From: Glaciimonas sp.
GTDB lineage: Bacteria; Pseudomonadota; Gammaproteobacteria; Burkholderiales; Burkholderiaceae
Direction: 5' to 3'
Assembly (NCBI GenBank): GCA_014377145.1
Contig: JACMQE010000080.1
Span: 1 to 25,170, forward strand
DNA length: 25,170 nucleotides
This document shows, one piece after another, positions 10,946 through 18,686 of the stretch. Every line of letters starts with the position of its first letter. Positions within the stretch are counted from its first letter, which is position 1. The notes beneath the pieces are model-generated. The model did not search any database. It was given only the letters and a program-made list of their open reading frames with translations, and was not told the origin of the DNA. The position numbers and the translations under genes are program-made.

Positions 10946-11518
10946 ATGCCATTTAATATTCCTATTCTTTTGACCTGGCTCCGCGTTGCTCTGATCCCTC
11001 TGGTCGTGGGCGTATTCTATCTTCCTGATTTTGGATTTTCCGCTACTGATATAGGGCTTGCCTCCGCCATCGTATTTATCGTGGCAGCTGTCACAGACTG
11101 GTTCGATGGCTTTCTGGCACGTCGTTGGAGTCAAACTTCCGCGTTCGGTGCCTTTTTGGATCCAGTTGCCGACAAACTCATGGTCGTAGGTGCTTTGCTG
11201 GTATTGGTCAATTTGGACCGGGTCAGTCCGGTTATCGCATTTATTATTATTGGTCGCGAAATTACCATCAGCGCATTGCGTGAGTGGATGGCCAAAATCG
11301 GCGCGTCGAAATCGGTGGCAGTGAGTTCGCTGGGTAAAATTAAGACGGCAGCCCAAATGACCGCGATACCAGTACTGCTGTATTCGGGGCAGATATTCGG
11401 TATCGATATCCGTTTTTTTGGCCATGCATTAATGCTGCTGGCGACTGTCCTAACGGTCTGGTCGATGTTCTATTACCTGCGCAAAGCATGGCCATTGATT
11501 AAAGAAAAGGGACAATAG
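10946..11518 (+). CDS. pgsA: CDP-diacylglycerol--glycerol-3-phosphate 3-phosphatidyltransferase
   Basis: PgsA joins CDP-diacylglycerol and glycerol 3-phosphate in the inner membrane, the first committed step to phosphatidylglycerol and cardiolipin. The CDP-alcohol phosphatidyltransferase signature D-G-x2-A-R-x8-G-x3-D-x3-D is complete: DGFLAR at residues 54-59, G68, D72 and D76. Several hydrophobic membrane segments surround it (residues 7-27, 36-50, 75-90 and others). The length of 190 residues is normal. It lies 119 bases after uvrC, a common betaproteobacterial neighbour, and is followed by the tRNA genes. No damage is visible. Confidence 0.95.
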   Translation: MPFNIPILLTWLRVALIPLVVGVFYLPDFGFSATDIGLASAIVFIVAAVTDWFDGFLARRWSQTSAFGAFLDPVADKLMVVGALLVLVNLDRVSPVIAFIIIGREITISALREWMAKIGASKSVAVSSLGKIKTAAQMTAIPVLLYSGQIFGIDIRFFGHALMLLATVLTVWSMFYYLRKAWPLIKEKGQ

Positions 11519-11561
11519 AACCGCAGTCGCGTAATCTTTTTCAATGTATTTAGTAAAAAGC

Positions 11562-11589
11562 TTGACATCATTTTTAGACCATCTATAAT
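11562..11589 (+). promoter_or_regulatory. Sigma70-type promoter of the tRNA-Gly/tRNA-Cys unit
   Basis: A consensus -35 TTGACA (11562-11567) and a consensus -10 TATAAT (11584-11589) are separated by 16 bases. Transcription would start near 11596, about 48 bases before tRNA-Gly. Both hexamers are perfect, the strongest promoter in the window by eye, as expected for a stable RNA unit. Confidence 0.85.
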
Positions 11590-11643
11590 TGCGTCTCTCT
11601 ATTAAAAAGCTGAAAAGTACCGTAGCACAATGCAACAGAAAAT

Positions 11644-11719
11644 GCGGGAGTAGCTCAGTTGGTAGAGCGATACCTTGCCAAGGTATAGGTCGAGAGTTCG
11701 AGCCTCTTCTCCCGCTCCA
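11644..11719 (+). tRNA. tRNA-Gly (GCC)
   Basis: Complete 76-base cloverleaf. The acceptor stem GCGGGAG pairs perfectly with CTCCCGC, the D stem is GCTC/GAGC, and the anticodon stem ATACC/GGTAT encloses the loop TTGCCAA with anticodon GCC at 11677-11679. The T arm carries TTCGAGC, and TCCA is encoded at the 3' end. The last six bases are also the start of the long inverted repeat at 11714-11765. Confidence 0.97.
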
Positions 11720-11765
11720 AATTCAAAAAAGAAGCTCCAAAAGCCCCCTTTTTTGAATTTGGAGC
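11714..11765 (+). terminator. Perfect 18-bp inverted repeat at the 3' end of tRNA-Gly (possible terminator or processing hairpin)
   Basis: The left arm GCTCCAAATTCAAAAAAG (11714-11731) and right arm CTTTTTTGAATTTGGAGC (11748-11765) are exact reverse complements around a 16-base loop. The left arm takes in the last two acceptor bases, the discriminator base and the encoded CCA of tRNA-Gly. Six T residues follow at 11771-11776, five bases after the stem, so termination is possible, though the stem is A/T rich. The loop repeats GCTCCAAA. If it does not terminate, tRNA-Cys downstream is cotranscribed. Confidence 0.6.
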
Positions 11766-11835
11766 TAGTATTTTTTAATTATTTCAAGTGATGCGAAAGT
11801 AAACAGCCTAATTGTCTCTAGTTTACAATTTCTGT

Positions 11836-11909
11836 GGCGGGGTAGCAAAGTGGTTATGCAGCGGCCTGCAAAGCCGTAGACGCCGGTTCGATCCCGACCC
11901 CCGCCTCCA
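11836..11909 (+). tRNA. tRNA-Cys (GCA)
   Basis: 74-base cloverleaf: acceptor GGCGGGG/CCCCGCC, anticodon stem GCGGC/GCCGT, loop CTGCAAA with anticodon GCA at 11868-11870, T loop TTCGATC and encoded TCCA. The T stem has one C-A mismatch (11883 with 11897); all other stems pair. The Gly-Cys order after pgsA is familiar from Burkholderiales, where a tRNA-Leu often follows; none is visible here. Confidence 0.95.
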
Positions 11910-12158
11910 GTAACTTTGCCATTGAATCAATTTGCCGGATTTCAATTCGTTGTTCATCATAAATCTCGTTCTGTCAACGTGCTGCTGGCAACTCGCCACT
12001 TAACGGTTTCGAATGCAATGGCAGAAGGGGACGCAGCTTCCTTCTTATACATGCAAAGCTGGCACCAATTAGCGCTCGTTTCGCCACCTAAAAGTAGTAC
12101 CATGGCAACCGTGCCGAGGGGAGCAATAGGATTCTTGCTCACTTCATACGGTTTTTAA
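11910..12158. other. Unassigned spacer between tRNA-Cys and the dead block
   Basis: About 250 bases with no tRNA or recognisable protein. A forward open stretch at 11916-12158 has no ribosome binding site or protein-like motif. This is where a tRNA-Leu would often stand in related genomes, but no cloverleaf or TTCGA-type T loop could be found. Confidence 0.4.
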
Positions 12159-12314
12159 ATGCCGAAAATTATTCACACCATGATTCGGGTCCTTGATCCC
12201 GAACAATCCAAGAAATTCTACCGTGAGTGCTTCGGATTCGCGGTATCGTACAAGCTCGATTTTCCGAACTTTACGCTGATTTATTTGCGTAATTCGGAAA
12301 ACGATTTCGAGATT
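12159..12314 (+). pseudogene. Lactoylglutathione lyase-like (glyoxalase) N-terminal fragment
   Basis: The first ~52 codons read as a glyoxalase/VOC-fold N-terminus: IIHTMIRVLDPEQSKKFYRE, then FGFAVSYKLDFPNFTLIYLR and ENDFEI. The family helps detoxify methylglyoxal with glutathione, and the usual protein is about 130-180 residues with a second half carrying further metal ligands. Here the reading continues in frame but switches abruptly after ENDFEI to a sequence of another family. The gene has therefore lost its 3' half by deletion, and the product, if made, would be a meaningless fusion. Confidence 0.75.
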
Positions 12315-12823
12315 GCTTCTGCTAACTCTATCGCTGGCATAGCCGGTGGTATTCTCAGTCGGTTCGTATCCAACCGGGCTGCCGCCGAGGAGCTGCTGGG
12401 AGCAGCTACCTTTACTACGCTGACAGAGATCGCACGTGATATTTTCCCACATGACCACTTTGAAGATGATCTGTACGCTAAGGCCGTTGCCATTTATAGC
12501 GACCAGGTAAAGGCAGATACCGGTCTGCGCAGACTATTGGTAACGGTGTTGCCTCGGTTGATCAGACCGCCCTGAAACAGTTCGGTAAACCCTACGCACA
12601 GGTATCGGATGAAAAATCGCGTCTAGTGATGTTGACCGCTATGGAAAAGACACCCTTTTTCGCAAAAATTTGCGGCGATCTTGTGATAAGTTTCTACAAT
12701 CAGCTATTCGTATAGGGGAAGCTGGGTTATCAAGAAGGGCCTTCCGCTGAGCAGTGCGGCTACATCAATCGCGGTTTTAACGATCAGAACTCGATGGAAT
12801 TGGTCCAGCTGGAAACGACTTAG
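12315..12823 (+). pseudogene. Gluconate 2-dehydrogenase subunit 3-like protein, degraded
   Basis: Remains of the small subunit of a three-part membrane-bound GMC dehydrogenase. The start (signal peptide region) is missing and the rest is joined in frame to the glyoxalase fragment. Recognisable pieces are the stretch from GGILSRFVSNRAA to ARDIFPHDHFEDDLYAKAVA. After a frameshift near 12537 follow DQTALKQFGKPY, FAKICGDLVISFYNQ and, after a TAG at 12713-12715 standing for Trp, GYINRGFND, the usual C-terminal signature. The reading ends at the TAG at 12821. The next gene is the matching GMC subunit, four bases downstream, which supports the assignment. Confidence 0.75.
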
Positions 12824-12827
12824 TTCG

Positions 12828-14302
12828 ATGGGGAACGCTACATCTTATAAAAATAATGAAGAGAATGCTGTGGCCGCAAAATTCAACTTAAATGAAGAAG
12901 TGGTGGTGATTGTTAGCTCCGGCGTAGGCGGAGGAACGCTTGGGAATGAACTGGCGCAAAAGGGCATTAACGTCGTCATTCTAGAGGCCGGAAAGGGATA
13001 CGAAATCAGTGATTTCGAAAATGACGAATGGCCGATGTTTAATAAAACTTCATGGCTCGACAAACGTACCACATCGGGCACCTGGCGCCTCGCGAAGGAC
13101 TTTCCCAATTTGCTTGACTTGCCGCGCTTACCTTGGCCGAACTGATGCCTTATTACAAGCGTGCCGAATTTAAAATGGGCTTCACCGGGACCAACGATAT
13201 TCCGCGTTTGCCGGGTAATAACAACTATAAAGTGCTAGCCGCTGGTGCCAAAAAGATGGGTTACAAGGAGTTTCATAGCGGCAATATGGTGATTAACTCG
13301 CAGCCGCGCGATGGGCGCGGGTCTTGTCAGCATATTGGTTTTTGCTTTCAGGGCTGTAAATCGGGCGCTAAATGTTCGACGCTATACCGAAATCCCAAAG
13401 GGTGAGCGTACAGGTCATTTGGAAATCTGGTCCGATGCCCAGGTTCTGAAGATCGAACACAACGCTTCAGGGCTGGTGACTGGCGTACTGTAGCGATATC
13501 AAGGGCAACTGCAGCTTCCAGAAAACGCGGGTGGTGTGTGTTGCGGGTAACTCTATCGAATCGCCGCGTTTACTACTTAATTCTGCATCACCGATGTTTC
13601 CCAATGGTCTGGTGAATTCTTAGCGCCAGGTTGGGCAAAACCATATGCGTCACATGACCGGTTCGGTGTATGCAGTTTTTGATAAACCGGTGCATATGTT
13701 TCGAGGAACCACCATGGCCGTGATCATGCGCAACGAGTCACAGCATGACATCAGCCGTGGTTTTTTCGGCGGGCATGAAATAGAAACGGTATCTCTCGGT
13801 ACGCCGTTTATGACGGCATTTTTGGACCCCAGCATTGGTGGGGTTGCGACTTCTATGCCTATGATAATATGGCGGGCATGTGACTGATTGGAGAGGACTT
13901 GCCGCAAGAATCTAACGGTGTCACGCTAGATGCCACCGAAAAAGATCAATTCGATTTGCCAATCCAGAATGTGCAGTTCAGTGACCATGCAAACGATCTT
14001 GCCATGCGCAGCACGCCTATCAGCAAGGTGCTGCTCTGTAGGCGGCGATCGGCGCCAAACGCGCTATCGAGACGCCGCCGTATCCGTCGACTCACAATCT
14101 CGGGACTAGCCGGATGAGCGCTAAGGTGCAAGACGGCGTCGTCAACAAATGGGGGGAAATCCATGACATCAAGAATTTGTTCGTTTCTGACATTATTCAG
14201 TTCACCAGCGGCGCATCGGAAAATCCGACCCTGAATATTGTGACACTGACCATTCGGCAGGCCGAATATATCGCGCAATCGATGTCTACAAAGGAGCTGT
14301 AA
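12828..14302 (+). pseudogene. GMC-family FAD dehydrogenase subunit, degraded
   Basis: Large flavoprotein subunit of a gluconate/alcohol dehydrogenase-type complex. The N-terminal FAD-binding region reads VVVIVSSGVGGGTLGNELAQ; the first Gly of the GxGxxG loop is Ser. Further pieces are MPYYKRAEFKMGF, LPGNNNYK, CSTLYRNPKG, NSASPMFPNGLVN, HMTGSVYAVFDKPVHM, ETPPYPSTHNLG and RMSAKVQDGVVN, ending in the GMC C-terminal signature NLFVSD...NPTLNIVTLTIRQAEYIA. Frames change near 13135, 13385 and in 13500-14100, and in-frame stops occur (13881 TGA standing for Trp). A stretch before 13133 appears deleted. It is clearly dead. The TAA overlaps the ATG of the cytochrome gene by one base. Confidence 0.88.
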
Positions 14303-14687
14303 TGCACCTTCCCCGGACAGGATACTTATTTTTGGTTAGCGTTGTGCTGGTGCTGACGAGCACTCATGTCATAGCAGGCGAGGGCCTATCAGAAGAAAAG
14401 TTATGTGAATGCAGTGTGAGGCCTGCCATTCCGCCATATCAGGAGGAGCCAATCGACAGGGTCCAAATCTGTACGGTGTGGTAGGCCGTATTGCCGGGCT
14501 AGCTCCCAGCATGGCGTATTCCGAGCCGTTTAAAAAGGCGCTCGCTGGTAGGGTATGGACCGAAGCGCTTTTGAACAAATGGTCAGAGGATCCGCAGAAT
14601 GTGGCACCAGATACGGTCATACTTTACCATCAGGATGATCTGGAGAAGCGTCAGGCTATCATCGATTTTCTGAAAACGTTATATTAA
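14302..14687 (+). pseudogene. c-type cytochrome subunit, frameshifted
   Basis: Electron-accepting subunit of the preceding GMC dehydrogenase. The ATG at 14302 overlaps the upstream stop and has AAGGAG five bases before it. A signal peptide follows (GYLFLVSVVLVLTSTHVIAG), then a frameshift near 14405. In the new frame come the haem site QCEACH (CxxCH), GPNLYGVVGR, AYSEPFKKAL, WTEALLNKW and a C-terminal helix ending at the TAA. The usual Met ligand region reads DTVILYHQ, where these cytochromes often have a Met, so the axial ligand may also be lost. The single frameshift between signal peptide and haem site prevents a working product. Confidence 0.82.
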
Positions 14688-14766
14688 GTGCGACTAATGT
14701 TTCAGCCCTTCGGGTCGTTGCAGGATATCTGTGTAAGGAAATGATAAAAATAAAAGGAGGCAAAGC

Positions 14767-15177
14767 ATGTGCGAGATTTATTTGAAAGCCGATCCGATCG
14801 AGTATGAATTGCGGACCCGCTCAATCCGCATTCACGGTGTGGTGACCAGCGTTAGGCTGGAAAACCTCTGTTAGGATATTTTGGTACGTATTGCACGTAA
14901 AAATGATCTCACGACTAACCAACTAATAAGCCAGCTATATGTCGAAATCATTCAACAGCATTACAAGATCAGTAATTTCTACTCTTTCCTAAGATTTAGC
15001 TGTATGCGCTACTTGTCGAGTGTCGCGTTGCCGGAGGATAAGAATTCGTTGCTGTTAGGTCGGCGCGCGGCAGCGAAGGTCGCAAGACCTATCGAAAAAG
15101 CCAAATCGCGGCGCAAAATCGATCTACTTGACACAAAGGTTTTACCCGTGATCCGTAACAGAGTAGGTACCAACTGA
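14767..15177 (+). pseudogene. Ribbon-helix-helix domain protein (RHH_4-like) with in-frame stop
   Basis: The reading MCEIYLKADPIEYELRTRS, then IRIHGVVTSVRLENL, resembles small DNA-binding proteins of the RHH_4 type. A strong ribosome binding site (AGGAGG at 14755-14760) lies six bases before the ATG. A TAG at 14872-14874 (codon 36) stands where Trp is expected. The same frame then continues with DILVRIARKNDLTTNQLISQ and NFYSFLRFSCMRYL, the family's second half. The last ~55 codons look unconserved. Only one nonsense change separates it from an intact gene, so decay is recent. Its original target is unknown. Confidence 0.7.
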
Positions 15178-15326
15178 TCCTGCAACCGTACGAATATGCG
15201 GTCCGATTTACTTTTATAGGGACTTGTTTTTTCTAGCGTGTCGGTGAAATTTGCCAATGATACTTAGGAAAACACATAAGAAATGTGTGACGTCCAGCAA
15301 GGTCAGCACGGGTATTTTACATAAGA

Positions 15327-15367
15327 ACTTACGCAAAATCGCCCCAGCGGTGTTGTGCTCTCCTAGC
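15327..15367. repeat. Insertion-element end, second copy
   Basis: This 41-base stretch begins ACTTACGCAAAATCGCCCC and continues to TCTCCTAGC. It matches the left end of the element at 5984-6023 and shares its first 11 bases with the reverse complement of that element's right end. No matching right end is visible here. Directly after it the sequence becomes the middle of a sugar dehydrogenase gene, so an element-associated deletion probably removed the 5' part of that gene. Confidence 0.65.
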
Positions 15368-16112
15368 CATAATCGCATACATCCGGATCGCGGACAAGGT
15401 GACCCCGGTCGAGGAAGAAAGTTCTAATCATGGCGCGCACACCTGTCGCATAGGACCTAATAACAAGCTCTACATTACCCTCGGTAATCCCTTTAATGTA
15501 TCCGCCAAAGAAAAGCTCGCGTTGTACAACAAGGTCGGCATGATGGATATCATCCGGATGGACCGCGATGGTAAAAATTGTGAAGTCTATGCGCATGGCG
15601 TGCGTAGTTCGGTTGGCTTGGATTCCAAGTTATGGTTCACCGATAATCAGGTCGATAGCATGGGCGACGATACGCCGCCGGGCGAACTGAATCGTGTTAC
15701 CAAGATCGGACAGAATTTCAGTTTCTCTTGGTATGGCGGCGGCAATGTCCGTATGGCAGAGTACAAAAATGAGATCCCGCCTAAAGATGTGATATTACCG
15801 CAAGTCGAGATGATGGCGCATGCGGCAGATCTTGGTATGAACTTCTATTCCAGCAAAATATCAAGGCAGGATTTTTAGTGCCCAGCATGGTTTCTGGGAC
15901 CGAACTACCCTGGTTGGTGCGCAGGTAATGTTTACGTCTCTGAAGTTGGATGGTACTGCCAACAAGACTGAGGTATTTGCTGCTGGTTGGCTAACATCGA
16001 ATATGAGTATCTGGGTCGTCCAGTTGATGTTGCTACGCTGCCGGATGGTTCTTTGTTGGTGTCGGATGATTACGCCGGGGCTATCTATCGTGTTTCTTAT
16101 GCGACGCATTAA
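15368..16112 (+). pseudogene. PQQ-type sugar (sorbosone/glucose) dehydrogenase, truncated and frameshifted
   Basis: C-terminal half or more of a beta-propeller sugar dehydrogenase of the periplasmic PQQ type. Seen pieces: KLYITLGNPFNVSAKEK, IIRMDRDGKNCEVYAHGVRS, LWFTDNQVDSMGDDTPPGEL, FSWYGGGNVRMAEYKNE, PPKDVILPQVEMMAHAADLG, a frame change near 15850 to PAKYQGRIFSAQHGFWDRTT, and after another change near 15990 EYLGRPVDVATLPDGSLLVS, ending YRVSYATH and TAA. The N-terminal part is gone and the break lies at the IS end on its left. A cytochrome c follows, the usual partner for electrons. Dead gene. Confidence 0.85.
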
Positions 16113-16125
16113 TCTATTTTTTAGG

Positions 16126-16437
16126 ATGCACATTGGGCGTTACTTATTGTTGTCACGTTTGTCAGTACATCTGTATTGGCAGTTGACACATGGCAATCCC
16201 CGTGCAAACCGGGCAGTGCTTTGCATGCCACGGCAGCAACGGTCTTGCTAAAGTAATAGATGCGCCAAACCTTGCGGGCCAGAATGAAATGTATCTTGTG
16301 CAGGCCCTCAAGCAGTATCGGTCCGGTGGGCGTCGGCATGAAGTGTGTCCGTGATGGCTAAAAGCCCCTCAGATACCAATATCAGTCAGTTGGCAGCGTA
16401 TTTTAGTGGTATTGTCATCAATATTGAGTGTCTTTGA
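16126..16437 (+). pseudogene. Small c-type cytochrome, degraded
   Basis: The frame around 16202 reads VQTGQCFACHGSNGLAKVID, then APNLAGQNEMYLVQALKQYR and SGGRRHE, a single-haem class I cytochrome with CxxCH at 16217-16231. The expected Met ligand segment (MAKS) and the closing helix ISQLAAYFSGIV are present after a frameshift near 16350. The N-terminal export signal is in a different frame (from the ATG at 16126). It stands 13 bases after the sugar dehydrogenase and probably accepted its electrons. At least two frameshifts. Confidence 0.78.
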
Positions 16438-16485
16438 GACAAGTCTCTACACTGAAAGCGGCGGCGCTCTAGGTGGGTACTTATA

Positions 16486-16785
16486 TTGCTTTATTTACAA
16501 TTTCTCTTGCTGTTCCTTGCCATAGGCATCTTCAGCACCGCGTCGGCAGATGAAGCCAAAGAGGTGAGTGGCCGCCATATCGGGGTAACGTCCAAGCAAT
16601 CGCTGTCGCACACGATCAAGGTAATCGTTAGACCAGGTGGTGACGGTGGTGCCCAAAGTGACTGGAACACAGGACGAGAAAAAATAAAGGAAGCAGCCGG
16701 TCTACTGTTTCATCATTTTCGGCTGATGACGTCTGAAGCTGCAGCCTTCGAATTTTATATGGACTGCCTTGATATTGATGAATAA
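16486..16785 (+). CDS. Hypothetical secreted small protein (uncertain)
   Basis: Open from a TTG at 16486 for 99 codons. The first ~20 residues (LQFLLLFLAIGIFSTASA) look like a signal peptide with an A-x-A cleavage site, and the rest (about 78 residues) is soluble with no motif I recognise. AGGTGG lies about nine bases upstream. In this dead neighbourhood it may be the 5' end of a larger decayed gene, since no ATG is present and the end has no family character. It could also be chance. Not identified. Confidence 0.35.
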   Translation: MLYLQFLLLFLAIGIFSTASADEAKEVSGRHIGVTSKQSLSHTIKVIVRPGGDGGAQSDWNTGREKIKEAAGLLFHHFRLMTSEAAAFEFYMDCLDIDE

Positions 16786-17364
16786 CGGTTAATGCCACAA
16801 TAGGTTATAGCGCTTAGGCCATGCCACCGCGCTATCGGCAAATTCCGACATCAAGAGATTTTTCAAAAATTTGCAGCCTCGATCACAGCCGGCGCAAATG
16901 CGAATTAAGCCATTGAAAGCGAAAAAAATCTAACGTCGGTTACATAGCGTTGCGGATCTAGGCTTGACAAACGAGTTTATTCTTCGCATTAAACCGCGCG
17001 CAAGAATATTACGTCTATTAGTGTCAATTGCCGAATCCAAGGTATCGTCCCGCCGCTTTGTTATCCGCTTTGGTGATTGCTGGACAAGAACATCTGCGGC
17101 CTATTCTGAGAGCGCGAATATTGAAAGTAATCCCATCAGTCCATCAATTTCAGCAGATTTCCCCTTACCTGTCAGCTTTACGTATACTTCAGTCCCGTCA
17201 TCGCACGGCTATGGGGTTGCCATCGTTGTCTGCGATGGCAAGCTCGTGACTCACTTCTTTACGATAGTAGACCGGGTGAACATAATCGAACCACAATTTC
17301 AGTAAGACCGATCAAATCTGAATAGTCAAACCCATAAAATTATTAAAAAAATACGAAGAACTTA
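16786..17364. other. Unassigned stretch, possible reverse-strand gene remnant
   Basis: No forward gene could be recognised in these 579 bases. The forward open stretch 16964-17305 has Ser-rich, low-quality composition. On the reverse strand from about 17202 to 16940 one frame reads DGTEVYVKLTGKGKSAEIDG, then LMGLLSIFALSE, one stop, AADVLVQQSPKRITKRRDDT and LDSAIDTNRRNILARGL. This looks more protein-like than the forward frames, but I cannot name a family. It may be a decayed gene oriented against its neighbours. Confidence 0.35.
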
Positions 17365-18665
17365 ATGAAAACGGCTTACCTTGACCTGGCAATGGTCCTA
17401 TTTATTCCCAGCATGCGTCAGCAGTACCTCACTTTGACAGGTTCTTGGATCACGTAGTTATTCGATGCGCTGGATGCTGGTATTTTTGGTTTTGTGATGC
17501 TGGCAATTGCGCAAACTTTTTCTGTGAAAATGGGTGATGTTGTCTCGACTGTCGCCTGGTTCTTATTAGCGACCACCATCAGTGGCTATTTCTTGGGAAA
17601 TATTTTGGACAAGATCGGTCGCAAAAAAACCACTCTTTTATTGGTGATCACTTACGGTACTGCCACCCTGTTTTGCGGGTTTGCGCGCAGCCTGCTGGAA
17701 TTGAATGTTTATCGTTTTATCGTCGGCGTAGCATTCGGCAGTTTGTGAGCGGCAGCAGCATCGCTTATTTGTGAGTTGTGGAGACCTGAGAGCCGTGTCA
17801 AAGCCATTGCCTTCATGCAAACCGATTGGTCGGGCGGGAATTCGCTTGCGGCACTGTTTGCTTGGAACTTACTCGATCTAGCGAATACTGATGCGTGGAG
17901 AACACTTTTTATTCACATCAGCTTACCTGCCTACGCAACCTTCATTTTTGTATTGCTTTTCGTGAAGGAATCGCCGGTGTGGTTAGCCAACCGCGAATTT
18001 ATGAAAAACAATGCGAGTAAGAGCAATCTTCTCGAAATCTTCAAACCGTAATATTTTTGATCCACTCTGTTGGCGCTCACTATCTCTATACTAGGAATGT
18101 TGGGCTAATGGATTGTGTTTACTTTTACCCCAGCATTTTTGCAAAACACACTCAAAGTACGCATCGATCAGGCACCGGTATTTCTCGTCTGGACCGGTGT
18201 TGGTGCAATGTTTGGCTATATCGCTTATGATTATCTTGCGGAAAAAATTGGCCGTCGTAAATCTTTTGCGATATTTTTTCTTGGTATGACGGTCATGGTG
18301 CCCGTATTTACCTTTGGCGCGGAGATGATGCCTTTGACCGACGGCAAGCTGAATTTTAGACGCAAAACATTGCCATACTTGGCTTTATGGCGGCCTTATT
18401 GGGATTTTTTACCGGCTACTTTAGTGGCTTTGGCGCATGGTATTCGGAACTGTTTCCGACGAGTATTCGTTCTACTAAATCTGGTTTCTGTTTTAACTTT
18501 GGCCGTGTCGGTGCCATTGCAGGTATCAAACTGGTCCCGGTGTTGATTCTGCTGATCGGTTTGATCTCGACCATTTCACTCGCTTCAGTTTCTTATTTCC
18601 TCGCCGCGTTGATGGTATTTCTCCTGAAAGAAACTAAGGATAATGTACTTTCTAGCGAAAACTAA
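17365..18665 (+). pseudogene. MFS transporter (organic acid type), multiple nonsense codons
   Basis: A proton-coupled importer of the major facilitator superfamily with ~12 membrane segments. The loop 2-3 motif GNILDKIGRKKTTLL, its second-half copy AEKIGRRKS, and a C-terminal TGYFSGFGAWYSELFPTSIR are visible. From 17365 to about 18350 the gene stays in one frame but carries stops at 17455 (TAG), 17746 (TGA), 18049 (TAA), 18058 (TGA) and 18106 (TAA). The first two replace Trp in SW-x-x-LFDALDAG and GSLWAAAA contexts. A frameshift near 18355 follows. The opening SWIT-LFDALDAGIFGFV is like aromatic or dicarboxylic acid symporters. Its neighbours suggest a dicarboxylate substrate. Confidence 0.85.
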
Positions 18666-18686
18666 TTTTAATAGAAAAATTTTATT

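Noticed and set aside
10898..11425. Reverse-strand open frame of 175 codons across pgsA
   Set aside because: It overlaps the intact pgsA with its complete signature, and its translation is Cys/His/Asn-rich without any family character.
11910..12158. A third tRNA (Leu) after tRNA-Cys
   Set aside because: No acceptor stem, T loop or encoded CCA arranged as a cloverleaf could be found, though this order is common in relatives.
12281..12493. Reverse-strand Ala/Ser-rich frame opposite the dehydrogenase small subunit
   Set aside because: Composition is typical of an antisense shadow; the forward strand carries recognisable family motifs.
17365..18108. Possible stop-codon recoding (for example UGA or UAG read as Trp), because several in-frame stops stand for Trp
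   Set aside because: All three stop codons occur inside the dead genes, at Trp, Gln and Arg positions, together with frameshifts and deletions. Intact genes use TGA, TAG and TAA as true ends (lepA and uvrC with TGA, pgsA with TAG, lepB with TAA) and have no internal stops.
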